A stretch of DNA of 64,000 nucleotides from Aplectana chamaeleonis (GCA_029168955.1 JAPDOI010000418.1:382001-446000), one strand, 5' to 3'. Positions 22,938 to 34,459 are shown, counted from the stretch's first letter. The notes: generated by a model from the sequence alone, not told the origin. Numbers and translations: made by a program.

Positions 22938-23168
22938 CACTACCCGTTGTTCCCAACGGCGCAGAGCGCTTGGGCCTGGTTTGCGTTAAGGGCAGCCGAG
23001 CTGCGTGTCTTCTAATCCTGTCGAGTGGCGCCGGATTGATATAAAAGTCGTCAGTCCCATCCTGAAAAGTTATAAATTGCTCCGGCGCCACACGAACGGA
23101 TCAGAAGACCCAGAGCTCGGCCGCTCGCCCCTAACGCAAACCAGCCCCCAGGGCTCTTTGCCGTAGTG
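22938..23168. repeat. GC-rich palindromic MITE next to RTE 3' end
   Basis: The left arm (22952-23042; GCGCTTGGGCCTGGTTTGCG) and the right arm (23083-23160; ACGCAAACCAGCCCCCAGGG) are inverted, with CACTAC / GTAGTG outermost. The centre is about 40 bases. It ends exactly where RTE copy 2 begins. Confidence 0.7.
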
Positions 23169-26100
23169 AATACAGTGACTTACTTAATCGGTTGGCTTTC
23201 GCCTGACGCGGTCATTCCGCATCTTCACCGAGGTGTGCCGTCCTAGTAGTCAGCCGTGTCCATTTTTCACGGTCTTCAGCCACAATTTGAACACATTCCA
23301 TCCAGCTGTCACTATTCCATTTCCTGCGAAACGAAACATCGCGCCTGAACTGTCTTTCGATGCCGAGTGACTTTAAATCCTCTTTAACCACATCCGTCCA
23401 GAACTTTCGCCTACGCCCAGGTGGCCGTTTCCAGACAGGATTTGGAAGCATTTTTAAAGCGTGTTGTACGAGACGATCCGGCGTTCTTCTTAGTATATGC
23501 CCGAGCAGTCGAATTCGACTTTCCATTGCTGCTTGAGATGGCGTTAGGAGATGCTGGCACCTCCCTCGTGTCAAGCGTTGATGTACTGCGTCGATTTCGT
23601 TGTAAAGGTCTTCGTTATGGCATACACGCGGCCAGAAATATCCAAGCAAACGCCTAAAAAGCTTCCTCTCCGTGCAATCCAACCTTTCCATCTGCGTTTT
23701 CGGTGCTGCCCACGTCTCCGATCCGTACATCATGATAGGGCGAATGGCGGATAGGTACACGCGCAACTTGACTTCCTTCGCGATGGTGGTAGACCACAAA
23801 CACTTGGTTAGAGAATTTGAATGCAGACGTAGCTTTCGCACATCGTTGTCGAATATCCGCTGCATAACTACCATCGTTCTTCAGCAAACAGCCCAAATAA
23901 CGAAATCGTCCACCAGTTCGATACGTTGTCCGTCCACACAAACTCCAGTTGAAGGCCTCTGAGAGACCCACATCTGCTTGCATTTGTCGGGACGAAGACA
24001 GAATCCATAGGCTGCGGCATGCTTCGAAACGAGGTTCACAATCCTTTGCAGTTTTGCGTTGTTTTCAGCGAATAACACAATGTCGTCGGCGTACTCCAGG
24101 TCGACAAGGGAGCGTCCTGATGGTGTTAGGATCACTTCCGCAGGAAACTGTTCTGCAACTCTGCGCATGATGTCATCAACGGCGAAGTTGAAAGAAAAGG
24201 TCCTGCAACGGCTCCTTGCCTTACTCCTGTTTTCACCTCGAAAGCTGACGTAAATCCGACAGGTGTACGAACTGCTGCTGTTGTTCCTTTGTTCATGTCC
24301 TCGATTAACCGAACATACTTTTCCGGGACTCCATCTGCTCGCAGAGCATTGAGCAATCGATCACGATGAGGAGAGTCGAACGCGGCTTCAAAGTCCAAAA
24401 AGCAAGCTGTAATGGCTTCGAAAACCGCTGCCACGATTCAATTACTCTTCTCGACGAACACTTGGTCGATGGTCGATCTTCAGGTCGAAAACCGGCTTGC
24501 TCATCTCTGGTCGTTCCTTCACGATGTTTGATAAGTCGCTCGAGAATGATACGTTCTAAAACCTTGTACATGACACGAAGTAGAGATTCCTCTGTAGTTC
24601 TTAGGATCCGTGACGGATAGCTTCTTGTGAAGAGGTACGATGATCGCATGTCTCCACGAATCGGGTATCCTTTCGCTCATCCATATGGCACGGATGGTGT
24701 TGGTCATTTCACGAATCCCAGACGGAGGAAGAGCTTTCAGCATTTCAGCAGTGATGTTGTCATCTCCACCTGCCTTTCCATTCTTCATTTTCCGGACACA
24801 ATCCAAAACTTCAGACTCAGTCGGCGGTTCGTCACTGACATCGTAATGTGCTCTCTGAACATGCGGGAGCTCAGGTACTGATAGCGCTGGACGATTCAGT
24901 AGTGAACTGAAGTAATCCTTCCATATTGGCAGCGTCGCATCACCAACTGCAACTCCATTGGTAGTGTTCAAGACAGGAGAACATCTCTTCATCTTGCCGC
25001 TATACTGTCGCAGCAACGTGTAGGATTTCTTCAGTTCTTCTCCTCCCAAGCCTTCTCGAACTCCTTAGCTCTACACGTCCACTCTCGTTCGCGGTCACTT
25101 TGAAGCTGCCGACGCAACTTCCTCCTCAGACGCTTCTCCTCCACGAAGTTTCCTGCAGTTCGGAGAGCACATACTCTGTTGTAGGTAGATGTTGTTTCTT
25201 CTGAGACGTAGGCGAACTTCTTCTTAGGCTGTACAACCGGGAGTGCCTCTTTCGAAGCGTCCTGGATGCACTTGACAAAAGAATCCGCGTCGCAAAGTTT
25301 CTTCTTAGTCCGTACTCCGATGTGAATAGAAACGCGTTGTCGGAAAGTCCTTCTGCACTCTTCATCTCTGAGACTTGTCATGTCAATCCTCTGGAGAGGC
25401 TGAGCCCCTCGCTTCCTCTTATGAATCCTCGCAGTGAAGTTCAACAGAACAGGACGGTGATCCGAATCGAATGCGACATCCCACACAGCTCTAGATCTTC
25501 GAATGTCCTATACTGGAATATTCCTCGTCAGGACATAGTCAAGCTGTAGTTTCAAAGATGTCATCTTCCGCTTCCGCTGCTCTTCTGGAGATAGCCGGGT
25601 TGGTCCCTGCCATGTAAGCTGATGGCGGCGATGATTCCTCTTGAATGTCGATGCAATAATCAGACCACTGCGTTCACAAAGTCGACAAGGCGGTAGCCTT
25701 TGTCCGATGTTTGCTCCACTGGGTAGAACCATTTACCGAGTACTTCCGGATTCCTGATCAAGTCCCATCTTCGCATTTGCGTCAATCCCCACGACAACAG
25801 CATGTTGACAAGGTATCCTGGCCAGCAACGTATTGAGTTCCTCATAAAACGCATCCTTCGAATTGTCTTCGGCGGTTTCAGTGGGCGCATGAGCACTCAC
25901 TATCCACAGATTGAATCCTCTGTGATCCGCCAGTCGTACGAATGCATTCCGACACGACGTTGAGCCGAACTCCTTGACCATACCATTGAAATCCTTCCTT
26001 ACAGCTATTGCACAGCCTCCCACTCTCCTATCGTCAGCGTTACCGCAGTAGATGGTGTACTCTCCGACGCTGATGACGGGTCTATCCTTGAGGCGGGTTT

Positions 26101-26441
26101 CCTGCAAAGCAGCAAACGGTGCATGGAAATAGCTCAGAAGTCTGGATAGCGCAGTTTTTTGGATATCACTCGACAGCGATCGACAGTTCAGGGTGGCGAA
26201 ATTGTGGCTTGTGGCCAAAGACTCCATGACTCCCTAGGTACGGATCCTAAGGTGTTATGGACCAGAGGCCTTAGTGTGCCGGACGGCGACACCTTTATGC
26301 AATGTGCGGGATACTTTCGCGATATAGTTGTGCACGCTATATCGCTCGAACGTTCCCTGTGTACACTCAAACGTCTGCTGGGTTCAGTAGAAGCAGGGGC
26401 ACCAACGAGCAGGTACCAACAGACTTGTATACACACCCCCA
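23169..26441 (-). mobile_element. RTE-type non-LTR retrotransposon, copy 2 (near full length)
   Basis: This is a 3.27-kb minus-strand element. The 5' end at 26441 is identical to that of copy 1. The ATG is at 26227 and the stop at about 23209. The order is endonuclease, reverse transcriptase, then a C-terminal domain. The 3' tail reads ATTAAGTAAGTCACTG and abuts the palindrome at 22938-23168. Copy 1 is in the same orientation 24.6 kb to the left but has different flanking sequence, so these are separate insertions rather than one duplicated block. Confidence 0.95.
23209..26227 (-). pseudogene. RTE polyprotein (endonuclease-reverse transcriptase), frameshifted
   Basis: The single long RTE reading frame is split by several small indels over about 1000 codons. 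The endonuclease runs from 26227 to about 25430 with QETRLKD, SAHAPTETAED, GIDANAKMG, RNHRRHQLTW and SDHRPVLLNF. The reverse transcriptase runs from about 24900 to 23880 with MKNGKAGGDDNITAEMLK, ACFLDFEAAFDSPHRDRLL, GVRQGAVAGP and LEYADDIVLFAE (the YADD active site). The C-terminal domain has RIRLLGHILRR and RPPGRRRKFWTDVVKEDL. The catalytic residues are present, so inactivation appears to be by frameshift only. Nicking and target-primed cDNA synthesis are the expected activities of an intact relative. Confidence 0.92.
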
Positions 26442-26973
26442 TTTCTATCTTACACATTTATTATGTATTACTCATTACTCTTATGGGATTATTCATTTGG
26501 TTCCAGTTGTCTATTCGTTGTCTGTGAATACAGTAAATGACCACAACTGCGCTGATGTTGCTGTGCGGACAGAAGCAGACCAGCAGATTGAGAGAACTGA
26601 GCCTAGAATCGCCTGAGAAAGACGTCGCTAGGCAAGCTTATGGCCGTACTTAAATGAACAAAACAAATGCAATACTTGGTCCAGGATTAAATCGCAGCAT
26701 CGCAGACTGATAAAATCCCATCGATAGACGTCCAACAAACCGCCTGGAAATAAAGTCTGAAAAGTTTAGCATAAATCATGTCTACAAGAAACACAAAAAC
26801 AACTTCAGTTAACCGCGCAACGGCAGCCTGAATCTTCAGCTTTTAATAATATAAAAATTTATAAAGCATAATCTATAACAAATTCATTCTCTTGGTCAAA
26901 CTTTCAACATCAACAAAATAAATACTGAGCAAACATTGGAATATGAGATCAATATTGACTATATTTCACAAGA
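26442..26973. other. Downstream flank of icmt-1 with one dispersed repeat
   Basis: About 26451-26525 repeats the sequence at 9836-9935. The remainder is AT-rich and probably includes the icmt-1 3' UTR; no clear minus-strand polyadenylation signal could be chosen. Confidence 0.4.
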
Positions 26974-29900
26974 TCACGGCTCAAAGCCCTTCACAAACGG
27001 CACTCCAACCCACACATCTCGACGATAGTTCACGTATTGCTGACCTGTAAGCAATCGATTTCATATTTCAACATTCACTTTGATTTCTATTCCCTGCACC
27101 TGCTACGCTGTTGGAAAGATAATTTACGCAAAAAAACAGTTTAGACACTTCAAACTCAGGGTCCAGCGGGGTTGCTCATTGGCAAAAATGGGAAATTATT
27201 GTCCAGAAATGACATTTTGGTGGAGGTCGCGGAAAGACTTTCCCAACTTCTCCAACTAGGTTATCCACGGTGCTCAACAAAATTTTGAGGTCCACTTTCA
27301 GTCTTTCGAATAATTGAATTAGGTTACGGTTTTTAAACCACATATATTGTCCATCATGGGGGCTAATTCCGGTCCGCAATTGCGTCTCGACACGCTTTTC
27401 GGCCACGCACCCCCCGAGTCGCACGAGTTTCCAGCGCAGCAGTCGCCGATCCGTTGACTCTGGGTGGGTTTTAGAAACTGGAAACTCAAAAAAATCGAAA
27501 AAAAAACTATATAAAAAAGCCACATCAAGTCGGTTTCGGCGCTGGAAACTCGACCGAATGGAGCGCGTGCGGCTGCAAAGCATCACGAGACGCAATTGCA
27601 GACCGGGATTTGGCTTCGAGGAACACAGTAGAATGCCGAAATTTCGGATTTAGCTGAAACTTTGGATATAAGGATTATTCGAGGTGCTGATCTCGAATCG
27701 ATCCATGATCCATTTCGCGATTTTGTGAAGATGACAATAGGGTACGGTAGGATCAATGTCACACGGTTACCGTAACCTGGAGTGACTTTAGTGATTCAAA
27801 CAACGTATTTGAGTAGCGATCTATGGGTGCTATCGCTGTAGACGAGGGCACTTGACCACGCCCGTTTTCCCGTGACACAACGACTCTCCTAACTTTGGAA
27901 GGGGAAGGAAAACCCCGATTTGGTGCTCAAATCGCGCATAGGCACCGAAAAATGGGCGTCACCAAGTGCGATAGCCAAGTGCCCCCCCCCCCGATGTCGG
28001 GATAGTACCGATATTTCAATTTTTTTTCAGAATTTTCTCTATCAGAATTGCCGGAATTTTTTTGGCCTGGAGTGATCGCGAGAATTTCAGTAATTTCTGG
28101 AAAATAGTGATGCTCAGGGGAGGGTATAGCTTCAATGAGGTACGGCGCAACGGCCTGCTGAACCCTGCGTAAAGCTACTCCACAGAATTTAGCACCCGAA
28201 AAAAGACCATTTGTCTTTTTTGGGGTCGAACTGGACAATTTTGGATTTGAACATCACTTATTGCTATGGGGATTTGTCGACGAATATTGTCGTTATCGGA
28301 ATGAAATTACATTCCGCAACTGCAGAAAGCCGCTGTTGCGACACGCTGTGCAAGCAAAATCGTACTAGGACTGGGGGTAATCGTGCCGGTCCCTTCACGG
28401 CTTTTTCGTGCTGCATCAGCTGTTGTCCGCAACTGCAGACATGAATTTCATTCCGACAAGGACAAGGTATTCATAACTACTCACCAAAAAAGTTCACCAA
28501 ATCCCTCTCCTCGTCGTATATTCGTTCATTAAAGAAATGCCAACTAACGTACGCGTACGCACATACACATATTGGGTTACACAGAATCAATTGAGTGCCT
28601 ATGCTCCACATAAACCAGCCTAAATGAATATTTTTTAAAGTTTCATAAATATTTCCCGACAAATCACTAACCCGTATATCCAGGATGCCTAAGAAATGCG
28701 TATATTCCAGTGGTTACTAATCTATGATCAGGACGCTTCGACAATGCTAATCGATGAGTGAAGCCATTCCCAGCATGCAGCATCGCTAATTTACGTATAA
28801 CCTCTCCACACATGCAGGTGGCAAAGCCCAACGTACTGACCGAGTATGTTTTTAAAAACGGAGTGAAATAGGCCTGAAAACAAACACGATTTGTTTTAAA
28901 GCTTTTTAACGATTTTCTCAATGCTGAAGTAAGCACGTGACCTTCGTAAAACCAAATCGCTACAATGATTCACTAAAACCGGGTTTAATAATGGTCAAGT
29001 TTCGAAAAAAGTCTTTGCGATGGATTTCTTTCTCAAAATAAAAGGAAAGAGCAAGGTCAATTTTCAAGCCGCATGGGAACCAAAACTAAATCGAATTCAC
29101 TCATCCATGAATAATAAAATCTGATCTGATTGATGGTTGCGACCAGAACTAAGCAGGGTTGCGACAGGTATAAAAGAGATTATGCAGGCGTGACCTGTAA
29201 TAAACAAATACAAAAAAAATGGAGAGCGATGTGCCTTTATTCAAACACCGTCCTCCTTCAGGAGCCAGTAGTTGAGGATCTGCACGGACTATAATGTAGG
29301 AAAACAGTACGACCGGTTTTCAAACCGGTCGTGCTGTTTTCTGCGAAAACTCCTTTCAACCCGACTTCTCAGGTACTCAGGACGACGGCCGGCGAACCTT
29401 TCCGAGCTGGCCCGCAGTCTCCGTCCTCCGGCCGCCCGCTTTTGGTTCGCCGGCCAGCTTCATGTCGATGGCCCGCCGACCTTTTTCAGCTGGCTTGCTG
29501 TCCTTTCCGCGGATGGCCCGTGCTTGGTTCTTGGTTCGCCGGCCAGCCGTATGTCGACGGCCCGCGCACATTATCTGTACTATTGTTTACCTCAAGCATG
29601 TCACCCCGGCCCTACGGCGGAGAAACGCCCCGCCTCGATCCGCCGCAGTCTGCGCTGAGGAACCACCCTTCTCGCGGATCGCGGCGTAAACCGCCCGCCC
29701 CAGCCGAGGGGATACCCCTACATACCCCTTGGCGGTCAAAAATATGCTGGCCTCCAGAGAGTGACTCGAAGTCACCTCCCAGGGCCGGCATTAGATTGCC
29801 GAATGAGGACTCCAGTGAGATGAGGCACCTTTTATACCGGTTGTGCAGGTGATAAGCACGCTACGACGTGATCATTTGTCATCATTATCAACTGTCTTTC

Positions 29901-30704
29901 CAACCGGCCGAATTGAAGATGTCGTGGCGTGTTTTGTGGTTCGCGGGCAAGCCAATATGCGCGCTGCGTGTGCCTATCTATCGTGGCCAAATCGGACCCC
30001 CCCACTCTCTAAGTAGAAAAGCCTTGTATTGGTGCCCCAAACCCTCCATCCGAACATAGTGTTGCAAAACTTTCTCTCAACCTTCGAAATTAAAAAAATG
30101 TAGTAGTGCGTAGAACCGTGCTACAAGACCAAAGGAGGTAGAACTAGCCGTTTAGAGACCATGACACAGAAAGCAGAGAAGAAAGTTGCAATAACCAACC
30201 TCTACGAAAAACTCCATCCAGCTAGCACAGGCTGCAACCCAATAGGCCGTCGAATGATTCAGCAAGAAAGAATCCGGTTGAAGCGAACGGCGATTGGTAA
30301 TAGCGGTGAAAATGAACTCGGAAAAATGAAAGACAGAGAATACGAAAGTGTAGCAGCAGAATAAGGCAACGGATGAGTTCCTCCAAAACAAAAATAAGGC
30401 GAACGACGATCCACTGAGCTGAAAATACATATATTTCAGATGAAAAAAAAAACTAGTTAAAAAAACTTTCATGTACCAGGCCAAGTAGTGTCGCCTGCGC
30501 AGCACAAATCGGCTTCTGTCCCAGATATCGCCCACTGAAATAGGCAGCCGGAATACAGATGGCAAACATTAACAATGCGAATACTGTTCCTAATGACCAC
30601 GAGACGATGGCTATACCAAATGTTCCTATGTAGCAGTTAACGCTTCCTCGAAATTCGCCATCATTGCGATACTGACGATATAGTGCCGTCCACGTGATCG
30701 GCAT
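26974..30704 (-). CDS. icmt-1: Protein-S-isoprenylcysteine O-methyltransferase (ICMT)
   Basis: Five exons on the minus strand, 30704-30477, 30418-30200, 28873-28672, 28619-28485 and 27044-26974, join in frame to 284 codons, the same length as human ICMT. The product is a multi-pass ER-membrane enzyme that methylates the C-terminal prenylcysteine of processed CAAX proteins (Ras and Rho GTPases, lamins). Family landmarks are FSVFHFSEFIFTAI and SLQPDSFLLNHS in exon 2, RHPGYTGW spanning exons 3-4 (about residues 211-218), IGTQLILCNPIC, DEERDLVNFFG (252-262) and the terminal YVNYRRDVWVGVPFVKGF. The start ATG lies directly after a TTTCCAG acceptor, which would fit a spliced-leader or 5'-UTR junction. 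Introns 2 (28874-30199) and 4 (27045-28484) carry repeats. The internal exon junctions have matching phases. The only weak point is the absence of a confirmed upstream exon. Confidence 0.94.
27346..27628. mobile_element. TA-flanked MITE, family M1 (copy B), in icmt-1 intron 4
   Basis: It carries the family core TTCCGGTCCGCAATTGCGTC at left and GACGCAATTGCAGACCGGGA at right, and ends in GGAACACAG followed by TA. The left terminus is degraded. Confidence 0.65.
27850..27985. repeat. Inverted pair ACTTGACCACGCCCG / GGGCGTCACCAAGT in icmt-1 intron 4
   Basis: The same inverted pair, with the interior CGATTTGGTG/TCCGAAATCG-like sequence, is found inside the ATTATCCG elements at about 13005-13125 and 37475-37590. 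Here it is without their ends, which suggests it is a separate MITE. Confidence 0.5.
29215..29860 (+). repeat. GC-rich dispersed repeat in icmt-1 intron 2
   Basis: The 3' part shares GCGGTCAAAA, then GTGACTCGAAGTCAC (29761-29775), TCCCAGG and GTTGTGCAGGTGA with 60550-60700 in the ego-2-like gene. Overlapping ORFs of up to 173 codons on both strands have no recognised domain and compositional bias (Pro/Arg/Ala), so they are not called as genes. Confidence 0.55.
29301..29340. repeat. 19-bp hairpin with 2-base loop
   Basis: AAAACAGTACGACCGGTTT is followed by TC and then AAACCGGTCGTGCTGTTTT. All 19 positions pair if one G-U is allowed. It lies at the head of the GC-rich repeat in icmt-1 intron 2. 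Confidence 0.85.
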
Positions 30705-30883
30705 CTGGAAACGAACTCTTGAAAACAGAGATAGGCTTTTTTCACTTTAAGAATTCGGTGCTGCAATGTTTGTTTTACGATTTTCGGAGGGTCACGCTGA
30801 GGTACACATACCGCTTCGACTACGATAGTTGAAGCCGTTTTGGCGGGTGGAGCGGCAATCCTAAGCGTTAAAATTGGACTTGT

Positions 30884-31036
30884 ACCCTCTATAAAACGCC
30901 GTAATTCACATCATTCCAAGCGCGCGGCGCGCGCGACGCCTCGTCCTCCGTCTGCCCTACGCTCTCTCACTGTCTCTAACCTCCGCTCCCCTCCAGCACG
31001 CGTAGGAACCAAGTGAATTTCGCCGTTTTACAGCCT
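30884..31036. repeat. Dispersed repeat R2 (copy 1)
   Basis: Sequence from GTACCCTCTATAAAACGCCG to CGCCGTTTTACAGCCTGTAA recurs at 45999-46161 in the same orientation; a weaker relative is at about 34930-35080. It is GC-rich with CGCGCGCG runs. Confidence 0.65.
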
Positions 31037-31132
31037 GTAAAATGCGAAAAAATACAATATGCATCCCAAAATTTGGAATTTTTTTCAAAAAAAAAAGTTT
31101 CAGCCCAGAATGGTGGAAATCTTCACCTGTAA

Positions 31133-31824
31133 AGGGCCTTTCAGAGTGGCGTCGCAGAAAATTTCGCTGTCGCGGCGACGAGGTGAGAGATGGGGGGTGC
31201 TACGCAGCGCAAACCGTGCCGCGCGACGGGAGCGAACGTCGCGCTTTCAGAGTGGGCGCGACGGCGCGAGCTGGGAGCGACGTTCTGCGAAGTTTTGCGA
31301 CGTTTTGCGAGGCGAATGGTCTCGACCATTTTTGTCGTTGTCGCTATTTGTCGCTGATGTTTCTTCGTAATAGCTAGTGCTCCTTCGTTACTATCTCGTA
31401 TTAGCTAGTGTTCCTTCGTTACTATCTGTCCATTAACTCTTTGTGGAATCATCTTTTTGCCTATTTCACTAACTATTTGCCATCCAGGATTAATTTCGTC
31501 ATGGGATTTAATTGGTCATCCAGGATTTACCTCGTCATGGCGTTTAATAATATTTTGTGGTCGACACCTTCATTGTTATGCAAATATTTTCAGTTGAAGG
31601 TGATTCTACTGGTGGTAGTGGTTCCTGGTATATTATTCCGAAATGGCTAGTTTTGTTCCAGAGCGCATGTTTATGCGCTCTGATCAAACTTAAAGGGCGG
31701 GGAAGAAATAAGAGACGCTGAGAAAGGGATATGACGCGGCGGCAGTCGATAGGCCACGCCTTTTTTCCTTCGCTCTGAGGAGCGATGCCGCGAATTTCGC
31801 AGCGACGCCACTCTGAAAGGCCCT
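31133..31824. mobile_element. 692-bp MITE, family M5 (copy 1)
   Basis: It starts AGGGCCTTTCAGAGTGGCGT and ends with the exact complement ACGCCACTCTGAAAGGCCCT(in GCGACGCC...), flanked by TAA on both sides (31130-31132 and 31825-31827). The interior has two degenerate units (AGCTAGTGYTCCTTCGTTACTATCT). A nearly identical copy follows at 32062-32752. No transposase ORF. Confidence 0.93.
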
Positions 31825-32061
31825 TAAAGCATGCTAATAATCTCATTTTTTTTCGAAAATTTGTTGTCGCCATGCAATAGGGAGAGAGCCAATAGCAAAT
31901 AATTAAGAACAAAATTAGGAAGAAATGCGAAACTGATCCAGCAGAAAAGAGAGGGGCTAATAGGAGCAGCAAAAAAAAACGAAAGGACAGAAAAAACGCA
32001 ACTGGCAGTCTAAATAGACGTCAAATGTTATGTATGTTCATGTGGGTACGGCTCCCACATT

Positions 32062-32752
32062 AGGGCCTTTCAGAGTGGCGTCGCAGAAAATTTCGCTGTC
32101 GCGGCGACGAGGTGAGAGATGGGGGGTGCTACGCAGCGCAAACCGTGCCGCGCGACGGGAGCGAACGTCGCGCTTTCAGAGTGGGAGCGACGGCGCGAGC
32201 TGGGAGCGACGTTCTGCGAAGTTTTGCGACGTTTTGCGAGGCGAATGGTCTCGACCATTTTTGTCGCTGTCGCTATTTGTCGCTGATGTTTCTTCGTAAT
32301 AGCTAGTGTTCCTTCGTTACTATCTCGTATTAGCTAGTGTTCCTTCGTTACTATCTGTCCATTAACTCTTTGTGGAATCATCTTTTTGCCTATTTCACTA
32401 ACTATTTGCCATCCAGGATTAATTTCGTCATGGGATTTAATTGGTCATCCAGGATTTACCTCGTCATGGCGTTTAATAATATTTTGTGGTCGACACCTTC
32501 ATTGTTATGCAAATATTTTCAGTTGAAGGTGATTCTACTGGTGGTAGTGTTTCCTGGTATATTATTCGAAATGGCTAGTTTTTGTTCAGAGCGCAAGTTT
32601 ATGCGCTCTGATCAAACTTAAAGGGCGGGGAAGAAATAAGAGACGCTGAGAAAGGGATATGACGCGGCGGCAGTCGATAGGCCACGCCTTTTTTCCTTCG
32701 CTCTGAGGAGCGATGCCGCGAATTTCGCAGCGACGCCACTCTGAAAGGCCCT
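32062..32752. mobile_element. 691-bp MITE, family M5 (copy 2)
   Basis: It is almost base-identical to 31133-31824 and in the same orientation, with its own 3-bp duplication ATT (32059-32061 and 32753-32755). The different duplication shows independent insertion rather than tandem duplication. Only a handful of differences were noticed, so movement was recent. Confidence 0.93.
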
Positions 32753-32930
32753 ATTATAGATGACGGCACTGCTCACGCGACGCTACACGCACCGCGGCGA
32801 TAGGCTCGGCAGTTCAACGAATCGTTCACATTGGGTCAACTCCTCGACAAAATAGCCTCAGTAGTTCAACTCGAACGTCATTTTCCCCCAAAGTTCAACG
32901 CTTCGAATGTCTGAGCGTATATGGTAGATG

Positions 32931-33320
32931 GGTCCGTGGCTTGCTTCCTCAAGAAAAAAAACATTTAAATCTCACTCGCGGCTGGCGTGGGAGTCGCGTG
33001 GGCCGGGAATAGCGGTATAGAGCTTCGCGGACATGATCGGCCCCTAACGATAAAACATGCCTGTCGAGGTGACAAAACATCCTTACCTGCAGTTACCTGT
33101 CTGAACGCGTTTGATCGATACATATACTTTCTTAGGAGCAGAACGGACCCCCGAAGCTCCATGCTCGCACTCGTCGGCCGGCCAGTTAATCGATTCAGGC
33201 CGAGAGAAGAGCACTTCTGGTCAGCTTACCATACCGCCACCCGCCGGTGAAATTTAAACCGCACGCGCCAGCCGCGGTTGGGATTCAAATGTTTTTTCTT
33301 GAGGAAACAAGCCACGGACC
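32931..33320. mobile_element. MITE, family M4 (copy 2)
   Basis: The ends GGTCCGTGGCTTGCTTCCTC and GAGGAAACAAGCCACGGACC are inverted repeats. The interior CGATTCAGGCCGAGAGAAGA matches 17641-17852. The flanks (ATG and TTA) do not match, so the target duplication has decayed. Confidence 0.75.
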
Positions 33321-34352
33321 TTACTGTAGCACCTTCGGGCTTCGTGCCAACGGTCTGCTTGATCCTGAGTAATAGTGGATTTATCAGATATTGAACCTTT
33401 TCGAATGGACATTAGTTCAACGGATTTTCCACGGTAGTTGACGTTACGAATGTCGGAGTCCCTGTCCGACGTTAGCGCTCGAGTTAGTTTATCTATAGAA
33501 AAATCTTGGGTCCCCCCCATCTAGGATAGAGTATCAGTATCAATTGAAGAAACTTCGCTTAAAAATACAGATACCATATGATTTCTGGCCATTTTGTTTG
33601 GCTATACGGCAATTTTAGTTCATTTTTTTGAAAATTTTCCCAAACTTCAATGTTGAAATGTGGCTATTATCGCGAAATTCCGAATTATATAGTACAACTA
33701 AAAGTAATGCATGGAGAAAGAAACAAAAGGATCAAAATTCACACACAAAAGAAAAAGGAAAGGAGGAGCTTGGAAAAAAATCACGAATGCGGCGATTATC
33801 GACGAGTGCACGCCGCGACGCGCGCAAGCGACGTCGCGCGCGGCACCGCAATCACGGCGTAGGCACTGGAGTTCACGCCTAAGTTTTGACCACCCTCTAA
33901 GATTTCCTGGAGCACAGGGCTTCCTTCCTTTTCAACATTGAATGTACTGGTGAAACCAGAAGTACGTGGCGGACCATTCCCTCTGTCGGGCAATCGACGG
34001 AGGTCCATCTCCTCCTCAAGGCGATGCTAATAGGCCAACAGAAGGAATAACCCCGCCTCCCACCCCTGTACTCCTAATCTCCGTCAGTAGGCTTCTTAGG
34101 GGTATAACAGAGGCCACACAAACGCATCCGAGAATCTAGTCCGACGCGGTGCGGCAACCACACCCAAAACCCTCGTCCTCAGCAGTTCATAATCATCTGC
34201 CGTGGGGAGTGTTACGGGTGTGGGAGCGCTTCGCAATGATATCAAACTTCCGACGTAACTTCACACTCCTCGGCCGGGATCTGACATCCAGCAGCGAGCG
34301 ACGCGACGCAGTGTTTACCCTCAGTATTGACCGAAGATCGATATGCCTGAGG
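33321..34352. other. Intergenic DNA, no gene recognised
   Basis: Short ORFs at 33628-34008 overlap on both strands and are Arg/Ala-rich because of CGCGCGACG runs. No domain was seen. Confidence 0.4.
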
Positions 34353-34459
34353 CCTAGTTCATACTAGCCGCGACAGCGACACTGCATTTGAACCATATCG
34401 ATTTTCTGTCGATACCTGTGTCGATGTCGCGTCGCCCGTTGCGGGAAGTGTGCACTAGG
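34353..34459. mobile_element. 107-bp MITE, CCTAGTKCATACT family (copy 1)
   Basis: The left end CCTAGTTCATACTAGCCGCG and the right end GGGAAGTGTGCACTAGG are inverted; the centre contains ATCGATTTTCTGTCGAT. A relative is at 50547-50657. The centre also resembles 34290-34345 and 35450-35510. Confidence 0.6.

Noticed and set aside
27152..28175. A fourth hAT-like MITE between CAGGGTCCAGCGGGGTTGC (27160) and TGCTGAACCCTG (28166)
   Set aside because: The 8-base flanks (TTCAAACT and CGTAAAGC) do not match, so the two ends probably belong to different elements.
29272..29852. Overlapping plus-strand ORFs of 128 and 173 codons in a GC-rich block
   Set aside because: They overlap in different frames, have biased Pro/Arg/Ala/Ser composition, match no known family, and sit in an icmt-1 intron inside a dispersed repeat.
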